From NCBI GenBank assembly GCA_947453295.1, contig CANGGD010000003.1, forward strand, positions 1-48,424: a DNA stretch of 48,424 nt, read 5' to 3'. Numbering within the stretch: the stretch's first letter is position 1; every line of letters starts with the position of its first letter. Under the pieces are notes generated by a model. It was not told the origin of the DNA and ran no database searches. It was given only the letters and a program-made list of their open reading frames with translations. The translations under genes were made by a program, and so were the position numbers. Source of the stretch: Chitinophagaceae bacterium. GTDB lineage: Bacteria > Bacteroidota > Bacteroidia > Chitinophagales > Chitinophagaceae. This document shows positions 10,416 to 17,534 of the stretch, piece after piece.

Positions 10416-13400
10416 ATGAAAAAACTATTTCCTATCCTTTACCTATTTCTTTTATTATTTATTTCAATTTCAACTACGGCACAATACAAACCACTTTGGA
10501 TTCCAGATACGCTTTCGGGAACAACCTTTAATTTAAATATCAAAGACACATTTTCTCAAATATTACCGGGCCAACAAACAGTTACAGCTGGTATCAATAA
10601 TAAATTTTGGGGGCCAACATTGTTTTTCAATAAAGGAGATACGGTTCATCTTAATGTAAGAAATTATCTCAATGATTCTACAACTTTACATTGGCATGGA
10701 TTGCATTTGCCTGCTGTAATGGATGGAGGACCTCATCAGATCATTCCTCCTGGTACTTTATGGCAACCCTTTTGGAAGGTGACAAACAATGCTGCTACCT
10801 ATTGGTATCATCCACACCTACACGAAATGACGCAAGATCAAATTACAAAAGGTGTAGGCGGTTTAATAATTGTAAGAGATCCTGTAGAAGCGGCTTTACC
10901 TTTACCCAGGAAATATGGCATTGATGATATTCCGTTAGTTTTAACCGACAGAGATTTTACCACAGCAAATCAATTTAGTGTTGTGCCTTATGGCGATAGT
11001 TCTTTAGTAAATGGAGTATTAAGTCCGCAGTACACAATTCCGGCTCAAGTAGTGAGATTTAGAATTTTAAATGCAGCCATTGAAAGATCTTATAATTTAG
11101 GATTTAGCGATAATAGAGCATTTTATGTAATTACATCTGATGGCGGTTTATTAAATCAGCCTGTATCCTTAACCAGATATTTGTTATCACCAGGAGAAAG
11201 AATAGAAATTTTAGTTCAATGCAACGGTCAAGCCGGAACTAATTTTGATTTGAAGGCTTATAATTCAACGTTGTCTAATTTCATTGGTGGTGGTGAAAAT
11301 TTCATTAATGGGCCATTTGCTAATGCTTTAGGGAAAAAAGATTTTAGAGTATTGCATCTTAATGTTGGAGCACAAGGTGCAAATCCTATTACTACTATTC
11401 CTTCATCTTTAACTGCTAATATTTTTCCTTCAGAAGCCAACTCCGCAATAACAAGAACGGTTACCCTATCTGATTCTGCAGGAAGCAACTTTCCAAATGT
11501 TACTATTCTTGGACCCAATGCTTTTTTGATTAACAGAAGAATGTTTAACATAAGCTATAATGATTATAATGTTCCTTTAAATAATACTGAAATCTGGGAG
11601 TTAAAAAGCTCTTCTATTTTTGCGCATCCATTTCATATACATGATGTAGAGTTTTATATTTTATCAAGAAACGGCATAGCGCCTCCAAATTACGAGCAAG
11701 GTTGGAAAGATGTTGTGTTAGTAAAGGCAAATGAAACGGTTAAATTTATTGCCAAATTTGATGATTATGCTGATAATATTCATCCTTTCATGTACCACTG
11801 TCATATTTCATTGCACGAAGATGAAGGTATGATGGGTCAATTTGTAGTTGGAAGCACAACGCCCACTGCAAGTGTTTCAAGTATGAGTTGCAATAATGCA
11901 TTTTTTTCTACAACAGCCACAGTTAATTCTAATTACAATGGAACTGCTACTGTTGCCTATGCCGGAGGCAATGGAGTTGCTTATTCGGCAGGAAGTGCAA
12001 TTTCTTCAATTGGGGTAATCGGTTTAACTGCTATACTTCAACCAGGAACCTTAAGTAATGGGCTAGGCAATTTTATATATAACATAACAGGTACGCCTAC
12101 TTCATCTGGAGTTGCAAGTTTTCCAATTAGTTTTAATGGAATTAATTGCGTTATTAATTTAAATGTTAACAATAGTATTCCAGCCCCATCATCTAATCGG
12201 AATGTAATGCTGATTATTGCTGATGATATTGGTACAGATTATTTTGGTTTCTATGAAGACCATCAGGATACGGTAGCCGTTCCTCACCTAAGATATCTTG
12301 CTGAGCACGGAGTTAAATTTACAAATGTAACTTCCGATCCGGTTTGTTCTGCTACCAGAGCTACGATGATTACTGGAAGATATAGTTTCAGAACCGGCGT
12401 AGGTGGTATCATTGGTGGTATTGGTGGATCGGGCGTGTTGGATACCAATGAAATTATCATTCCGAAAATATTAAAATCTTTCAATCAGAATATTACAAGA
12501 GCTCATATTGGAAAATGGCATTTGCACCAACCTATGCCCGCTATAAATGTTACTGCTCCCAACAGAATGGGCTTTCAGCATTTTGAAGGACCATTTACCG
12601 GAACATTAACTCCTAGTTATTTCGACTGGACTAAAACCACTAACGGCATAACATCAACGAATACTAATTATGCAACCACCGAAGAAACCAATAATGCTTT
12701 TTCTTGGATAAAAAATAATGTTGACAAGCCGTTTTATGTTTGTTTGGCATTAAATGCTCCGCACGACCCCATTCATCTTCCACCATCTGGCTTACATCAA
12801 TTTACAAACCTAACTGGAACGCCTGTTGATATCAATCGTAATTCCAAAGAATATTACAAAGCAATGATTCAAGCCATGGATCATGAATTAGGAAGATTAT
12901 TTGATTCTTTAAAAGCCATCAATAAATTTGATAGCACCGATTTTATTTTTATTGGTGATAATGGCTCCATTGCAAAAGTTGCACAAACAGCAGATACAGG
13001 AAGAGCAAAAGGAACACTTTATGAATACGGTACACACGTGCCTTTAATGATTGCAGGCCCTTCTGTTATAAACCCAGGTAGAGTTTCAAATGCTTTAGTA
13101 AATACAGTAGATATTTTTGCTACTGTTTTAGAATTATTTGGACAATACAATTGGTCCTCTCAAATACCAATCAATAAACCGGTAGACAGTAAGAGCTTAA
13201 TGCCAATACTCAAAAATCAAAATAATACCATTAGACAATGGTCGTTTTCTGAAATTTTTAAAACAGTTAAAGATTCTTCTGACGGAAAGGCAATCAAAAA
13301 TCTTGAATATAAATTGATTCGTTTTGATGACGGAAGAGAAAACTTTTTTAAACTCTCTGTTGATCCAAAAGAAACAAAAAATCTTTTGAAAGACGCATTG

Positions 13401-13763
13401 GTAGAAGCCGATTATAACAATTACATCTATTTATGTAATCAGATGAATCTGTTACTCAATAATAATTTAACATGCAGTGCCGTAAGAGCAGACTCATCAA
13501 ATAACGCTGATGTTGATTTTAATTTTAGTATTAATCCAAATCCTGTAGCTAATGTAATTAATATCAAATTCAATTCTACAAAAACTAAAGCTTATTATAT
13601 TTGGATTTGTGATGCAGTGGGAAGAACAATGATGATGTTGCCTCAGCCTGAAATTACTAATGGTATTAATGTTGCGGCTTTATCAAAAGGAATATATTTT
13701 ATAAAAATTATGGATGAAGCAAATAAAAAAATCATCACAAAGAAATTTATAAAAGGGTCGTAA
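10416..13763 (+). CDS. Secreted multicopper oxidase-sulfatase fusion with T9SS sorting domain
   Basis: A 1115-residue secreted protein with two enzyme domains. After a signal peptide (1-22) comes a complete multicopper oxidase (about 23-480): HWHG at 92-95, HPHLH at 132-136, HPFHIH at 404-409 and HCHISLHEDEGMM at 461-473, so ligands for type 1, 2 and 3 copper are all present. Residues about 485-590 form a beta domain also found in the next gene. From about 595 there is an alkaline-phosphatase-superfamily sulfatase: metal residues Asp603 and Asp604, the modification motif C644-S-A-T-R648 (CxAxR instead of the common CxPxR), and Asp848-Asn849 in GDNG. Residues about 1035-1115 (INPNPV ... GIYFIKI) are a type A T9SS sorting domain. 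No frameshift separates the parts. Both substrates are unknown. Confidence 0.9.
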   Translation: MKKLFPILYLFLLLFISISTTAQYKPLWIPDTLSGTTFNLNIKDTFSQILPGQQTVTAGINNKFWGPTLFFNKGDTVHLNVRNYLNDSTTLHWHGLHLPAVMDGGPHQIIPPGTLWQPFWKVTNNAATYWYHPHLHEMTQDQITKGVGGLIIVRDPVEAALPLPRKYGIDDIPLVLTDRDFTTANQFSVVPYGDSSLVNGVLSPQYTIPAQVVRFRILNAAIERSYNLGFSDNRAFYVITSDGGLLNQPVSLTRYLLSPGERIEILVQCNGQAGTNFDLKAYNSTLSNFIGGGENFINGPFANALGKKDFRVLHLNVGAQGANPITTIPSSLTANIFPSEANSAITRTVTLSDSAGSNFPNVTILGPNAFLINRRMFNISYNDYNVPLNNTEIWELKSSSIFAHPFHIHDVEFYILSRNGIAPPNYEQGWKDVVLVKANETVKFIAKFDDYADNIHPFMYHCHISLHEDEGMMGQFVVGSTTPTASVSSMSCNNAFFSTTATVNSNYNGTATVAYAGGNGVAYSAGSAISSIGVIGLTAILQPGTLSNGLGNFIYNITGTPTSSGVASFPISFNGINCVINLNVNNSIPAPSSNRNVMLIIADDIGTDYFGFYEDHQDTVAVPHLRYLAEHGVKFTNVTSDPVCSATRATMITGRYSFRTGVGGIIGGIGGSGVLDTNEIIIPKILKSFNQNITRAHIGKWHLHQPMPAINVTAPNRMGFQHFEGPFTGTLTPSYFDWTKTTNGITSTNTNYATTEETNNAFSWIKNNVDKPFYVCLALNAPHDPIHLPPSGLHQFTNLTGTPVDINRNSKEYYKAMIQAMDHELGRLFDSLKAINKFDSTDFIFIGDNGSIAKVAQTADTGRAKGTLYEYGTHVPLMIAGPSVINPGRVSNALVNTVDIFATVLELFGQYNWSSQIPINKPVDSKSLMPILKNQNNTIRQWSFSEIFKTVKDSSDGKAIKNLEYKLIRFDDGRENFFKLSVDPKETKNLLKDALVEADYNNYIYLCNQMNLLLNNNLTCSAVRADSSNNADVDFNFSINPNPVANVINIKFNSTKTKAYYIWICDAVGRTMMMLPQPEITNGINVAALSKGIYFIKIMDEANKKIITKKFIKGS

Positions 13764-13803
13764 TTCATTTTAATTATTAGCGTTAGAAAAAATATTTATA
13801 ACT

Positions 13804-15453
13804 ATGAGAAAATCTATATTACTGTTTAGCATCTTTTTTTATTCCCTAGTTTCAATTGCACAAACCAATCCTGCAATAGTTTCTTGGCTTCAAAATACTA
13901 ATGGAACAAAAGGTCGTCATTATGTAAATGGGAATTCAACCCCAATTCAAGATAATGATTTAGCCAATGTGCAGCAGGTTTCTTACTCTAATAGTTGGGC
14001 TTATATCAAAACCAATGGAATCCCTTCTTATGTTACTGGTCCGTTTTTAGATGGCAATCCTTCCATTGCAACAACTCAAAATGCAATTTTCAAAGTTTCA
14101 TTAAATCCATTACAAAACACTGGAACCCCTGTTAACACAACAGGAGGCAACATTGGACTTTTTATAAATGGAGTAGCCTTATTCGATTATAGAGATGGCG
14201 TATCGTGGAGAAATGCTACCAATTCATTAGCTGGTGGTCCGTTAGGTGGATTTGGTGATGGCGTTTGGAACAGAGATGCGGTTGTGGGAGAATTAAAAGG
14301 ATTTGATTGTTCAAAAGGACATCCTGCAATGGGCAATTATCATCATCATCAAAACCCTAGTGCTTTTAATCTTGACTTGAATGTTGTTTCAACAGTTTGT
14401 AATCTATATACTTCAGATGGTTTATATGTAATAGATAGCACTCGGCATTCTCCACTTATAGGTTTTGCTTATGATGGATTTCCAATTTATGGAGCTTATG
14501 CATATAAAAATGTAGATGGAACAGGTGGTATTACAAGAATGAAATCGAGTTATGTGTTAAGAAATATTACAGTCAGAAATACTAACTCAAATGGCGCTAC
14601 TGTAACTCCGGGACCTGCAGTAAATGCTACTTATCCTTTAGGTTATTTTAGAGAAGATTATCAATACAATGCTACCAACACTAATACTCCCGATTATCTT
14701 GATGAGCATAATGGAAGATTTTGCATAACACCAGAATACCCAAATGGAATCTATTGCTATTTTGCAACAGTTGATAACAAATGGAATTCTGCATACCCTT
14801 ATGTTGTTGGTCCAACTTTTTTTGGAACAAGAACAACTACAAAAGTAAATGCAATTACAGAACCTGTGCAACAATATACACAACCACTTCCCGTAGCCAC
14901 TGTTAATGCAATTAGTTGTAATGCTGTTGTGTTTTCAAATCAAAAAGCAATTGTGAAAACTGCTTATAGCAGTACAGCAAGCGTTCCATATTCTGGAGGA
15001 AATGGAATACAATATGCTATCGGAGCTGTTACAAATTCAACCGGTGTTTTTGGATTAACAGCAACATTGCAGGCTGGAACGTTGGCAAATGGAAATGGGA
15101 ATTTAATATATAACATATCCGGAACTCCGGCAGATACTGGCATGGCTTCATTTGCTATAAATTTTGGTGGAAAGAGTTGTACAATTAATTTGAAGATAAT
15201 AGAAAAAGCAAGTTGCGATTTTTGTGTTGTGCCAAATCCAATACAAAACAATATTTTGAAATTAAATATGGCTGCCGATAACAAAATAAATGGTTTTTGG
15301 ATTTATGATGTTGTTGGAAAATTGGTTTATCAAGCAGTACAACCAGATGTTAAAAAAGGGATTGATATTTCAAGACTACCCAAAGGATCTTATATAATTA
15401 AGGTTATAGAAGAAAAAAGCAATCAGGTATTTACAATGGAGTTTGTGAAATAA
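13804..15453 (+). CDS. Secreted YHYH domain protein with T9SS sorting domain
   Basis: 549 residues, 41 bp after the oxidase-sulfatase gene on the same strand. A signal peptide (MRKSILLFSIFFYSLVSIAQ) is followed by a YHYH-type domain: Y179-HHH-Q near residues 179-183 and the family signature AYDGFPIYGAYAY at 222-234. Residues about 365-460 repeat the beta domain of the neighbour (SCN...GGNGIQYAIG...GVFGLTATLQAGTL). The C-terminus (about 475-549, VVPNPIQNN ... KGSYIIKVIEE) is a T9SS type A sorting domain. YHYH proteins have no firmly known activity; the histidine cluster suggests metal binding. Co-transcription with a multicopper oxidase makes a copper- or oxidation-related role plausible. Confidence 0.85.
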   Translation: MRKSILLFSIFFYSLVSIAQTNPAIVSWLQNTNGTKGRHYVNGNSTPIQDNDLANVQQVSYSNSWAYIKTNGIPSYVTGPFLDGNPSIATTQNAIFKVSLNPLQNTGTPVNTTGGNIGLFINGVALFDYRDGVSWRNATNSLAGGPLGGFGDGVWNRDAVVGELKGFDCSKGHPAMGNYHHHQNPSAFNLDLNVVSTVCNLYTSDGLYVIDSTRHSPLIGFAYDGFPIYGAYAYKNVDGTGGITRMKSSYVLRNITVRNTNSNGATVTPGPAVNATYPLGYFREDYQYNATNTNTPDYLDEHNGRFCITPEYPNGIYCYFATVDNKWNSAYPYVVGPTFFGTRTTTKVNAITEPVQQYTQPLPVATVNAISCNAVVFSNQKAIVKTAYSSTASVPYSGGNGIQYAIGAVTNSTGVFGLTATLQAGTLANGNGNLIYNISGTPADTGMASFAINFGGKSCTINLKIIEKASCDFCVVPNPIQNNILKLNMAADNKINGFWIYDVVGKLVYQAVQPDVKKGIDISRLPKGSYIIKVIEEKSNQVFTMEFVK

Positions 15454-15470
15454 GTATTATATATCCCAAC

Positions 15471-15530
15471 AAAAAACCCCTACAACTCACGCTGCAAGGG
15501 CTTCTGTAAAATAAAAACCTGCTGTAGGGG
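15471..15530 (-). terminator. Terminator of the tRNA-like RNA, sharing its acceptor strand
   Basis: On the minus strand CCCCTACA (15530-15523) pairs perfectly with TGTAGGGG (15484-15477), followed by six T. An inner stem GCAGG/CCTTGC tightens the loop. The first arm is the 3' acceptor strand of the tRNA-like fold, so the two structures exclude each other. Confidence 0.75.
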
Positions 15531-15697
15531 AAGGGTTCGAACCTTCACGAGGAAGTTAGCCATAACACAAATGGTTTCGGTGGTCGATCCCGGATGAAAC
15601 ACCGTTTCCAATGTTTCAACTCTATGTTACGTTTATCCTTTTATCCTCACCCCCGAGACAAGAGGGCATGTCTGCCAAAGAATTTCATCACCCCACA
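15471..15697 (-). ncRNA. tRNA-Leu-like structured RNA with about 100-nt insert and intrinsic terminator
   Basis: Read on the minus strand, the ends form a tRNA. Acceptor strands TGTGGGG (15697-15691) and CCCTACA (15529-15523) pair over all seven positions with one G.T. A D-arm (ATG/CAT, 15-nt loop AAATTCTTTGGCAGA, like tRNA-Leu) follows, then an anticodon-like arm (CCCTC/GGGGG, loop TTGTCTC, 15666-15650) and a canonical T-arm (GAAGG, TTCGAAC, CCTTC; 15546-15530). Instead of a variable loop there are 103 nt (15649-15547) with a long-range helix CGTAACA/TGTTATG (15631-15625 with 15567-15561) and a 9-bp hairpin with a GAAA loop (15617-15596). The acceptor 3' strand also forms one arm of a terminator. 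The anticodon would read GUC with U37, and base 73 is G, so ordinary tRNA function is doubtful. I found no match to tmRNA or a group I intron. Confidence 0.65.
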
Positions 15698-15833
15698 ATT
15701 TTTAAGAACTTATAAGGGTAAAACTAAATAATTCTTCTTTCTATTGAAAGTATTTCAAAATAAATTTTGAAAATATAGAAATAATCCAAATATTTGTATA
15801 TTATTTTGAAAACATACTAAAATTCAAATCAAA

Positions 15834-16307
15834 ATGGCCGGAAAATTAAATCTTGACAAACTTGACCTGCAAATCATAGAAGCTATGATGAATAATGCAG
15901 AGATTTCTTATGCCGAATTAGGTAAGAAACTATTTGTTAGTGGAGGTACTATCCACGTTCGTATCAAAAAACTACAAGAGTTTAAGATAGTTAAAGGTAC
16001 AAGGTTAAATGTAGATTTAAAACTTTTAGGATATGATATTACTGCTTTTGTAGGAATTTATCTAGAAAAAAGTTCACTCTACGATAACGTGGCTAAAGAT
16101 TTAATGAAGATTCCTGAAATTATTCGTCTTAACTATATTACTGGTAACTATAGTATGTTTATTGAAGTGGTTTGTAAAGATATTACTCAATTGCGTTTTG
16201 TGTTGCATGATGAACTTCAAAAAATTAAAGGCATTGAAAGAACTGAAACATTTATTTCCCTTGAAGAAGGATTTTCTAGAAATGTTCCAGTGGCACCATT
16301 GTCATAA
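15834..16307 (+). CDS. Lrp/AsnC family transcriptional regulator
   Basis: 157 residues, the family's usual length. Residues about 8-55 are the winged helix-turn-helix (LDLQIIEAMMNNAEISYAEL, then GGTIHVRIKKLQEFKIVKG) and about 65-145 the RAM ligand/oligomer domain (YDITAFVGIYLEKSS, YITGNYSMFIEVVCKD). The layout is like LrpA/AsnC regulators that sense amino acids. It stands alone: upstream is an AT-rich stretch and the tRNA-like RNA read the other way; downstream is a convergent glycosyltransferase whose stop codon is 8 bp away. Its targets cannot be told. Confidence 0.9.
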   Translation: MAGKLNLDKLDLQIIEAMMNNAEISYAELGKKLFVSGGTIHVRIKKLQEFKIVKGTRLNVDLKLLGYDITAFVGIYLEKSSLYDNVAKDLMKIPEIIRLNYITGNYSMFIEVVCKDITQLRFVLHDELQKIKGIERTETFISLEEGFSRNVPVAPLS

Positions 16308-16314
16308 CAGAACA

Positions 16315-17469
16315 CTACTTAACTTTCCTGTTTTTCCATTGATAAGCTCCTGCTTTTCCTAAAGCACCAACTATTATTGTATAAAAAATATGTGCGGGTT
16401 GTAATAAGGGAAATATCCAAAGCCATTTTTCTTTTTGAAAAAATACTGCTACGGGATAAAGGAAATATATTTCTATAATTGTTTTTACAAATAGTAACAT
16501 TAAACAATAAAAAATAATATCGGTTTGTAATTTTATTAATGCGCCAATTATTAAACAAGCCAAACTAAAATTGAACAAATAGATTAATAATAAAACAGGC
16601 AATAAAGTTTTGTCTGAATATTGAGTGGCCTTACTCGCCCATCGTATGCGTTGATGAACAAATTCTTTAAAAGTATTTACAGGCGCTGTTTCTACAATTA
16701 CTGATGGTGATTTTAAATAGGAGATTTTATTTTTTGCATTTGCCGATATTTTATGTAAGAGCATCATATCATCTCCGCTTGCTTGTTTAATAACGCCTTT
16801 ATACCCTCCTACTTCTTCAAATATTTTTTTGGTATATGCCAAATTAGCTCCATTGCACATTCCATGCAAACCTTTATGTATACCCGCACCTGTTATACCT
16901 TGCATACACATGAAATCAATAGATTGAAAAAGTTGGATAAATGATGTATTGTGTTTGATTAATACAGGCATTACAATCATATCAGGCTGATGCTGTTCAA
17001 AAAAAACTGCTATATTAGTTAACCAGTCTGTTTTTACTGTACAATCTGCATCTGTTGTTACAATCAATTCTCCCTTACTTGCTGCAACTCCTATTTCTAT
17101 AGCTTTCTTTTTATAAGAATTTATTGAGCCGTCCTTTACATAATCTGATAAATGCAGCAATCGAACATTTGAAAAATTGATTTGCTGAATAACTTCAACT
17201 GTTTGATCTGTAGAAAAATCATTAACAATAATTATTTCAAATAAATCTGTTGGATAAGATTGTTGTTGAAATGATGCAATCAAATTTGCGATATTGTCTT
17301 CTTCATTTCGAGCCGCAACAACTACACTTATAAATAATTTTGATCTGCTTTCTTTGATATTGTGTAATGAAAAATCAGGAATAGCTTTCCAGTTACTTCT
17401 GTAAATCAATAATAAAATTGAATAAACAAATAGTAATAGCAATACAATGAATAGAAATATTTGGAGCAT
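16315..17469 (-). CDS. Membrane-anchored GT2 glycosyltransferase
   Basis: 384 residues from ATG 17469. One N-terminal membrane helix (MLQIFLFIVLLLLFVYSILLL), then a GT-A domain with FISVVVAARNEEDNI, the first nucleotide-binding block IIIVNDFSTDQT, a DAD motif (VTTDADCTVKTDWL), and acceptor-site blocks GASGDDMMLL-like (KQASGDDMML) and QRIRWASKATQYS. Two to three C-terminal membrane helices follow. This is the processive-type or lipid-linked-acceptor GT2 architecture (compare polysaccharide or glycolipid synthases). The frame extends to a TTG at 17490, but a TAnnTTTG promoter element (17488-17495) covers that codon, so the ATG is the start. It lies apart from the main glycan cluster. Confidence 0.85.
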   Translation of the reverse strand: MLQIFLFIVLLLLFVYSILLLIYRSNWKAIPDFSLHNIKESRSKLFISVVVAARNEEDNIANLIASFQQQSYPTDLFEIIIVNDFSTDQTVEVIQQINFSNVRLLHLSDYVKDGSINSYKKKAIEIGVAASKGELIVTTDADCTVKTDWLTNIAVFFEQHQPDMIVMPVLIKHNTSFIQLFQSIDFMCMQGITGAGIHKGLHGMCNGANLAYTKKIFEEVGGYKGVIKQASGDDMMLLHKISANAKNKISYLKSPSVIVETAPVNTFKEFVHQRIRWASKATQYSDKTLLPVLLLIYLFNFSLACLIIGALIKLQTDIIFYCLMLLFVKTIIEIYFLYPVAVFFQKEKWLWIFPLLQPAHIFYTIIVGALGKAGAYQWKNRKVK

Positions 17470-17487
17470 CCTTAATGATATAGAGTA

Positions 17488-17495
17488 CAAAAATA
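17488..17495 (-). promoter_or_regulatory. Predicted -7 element of the membrane glycosyltransferase
   Basis: The minus strand reads TATTTTTG, matching TAnnTTTG, 18 bp before the ATG at 17469. It overlaps the alternative TTG start and so rules it out. Confidence 0.55.
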
Positions 17496-17534
17496 ATTGT
17501 TTAGGATTGAATCAAATAACTAACTTTATGAAGA

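Noticed and set aside
10691-10924. Shorter reading frames inside larger genes (this one as an example)
   Set aside because: They lie in other frames of convincing genes, lack family motifs and have unusual composition.
15471-15697. tmRNA, RNase P RNA or SRP RNA
   Set aside because: The T-arm suggested tmRNA, but no tag frame, no GGGG-type 5' tmRNA start and no RNase P or SRP core motifs were present, and an anticodon-like arm is.
15471-15697. tRNA-Leu with a group I intron
   Set aside because: The insert is only 103 nt, lies after a complete anticodon arm and lacks recognisable P/Q/R/S core elements.
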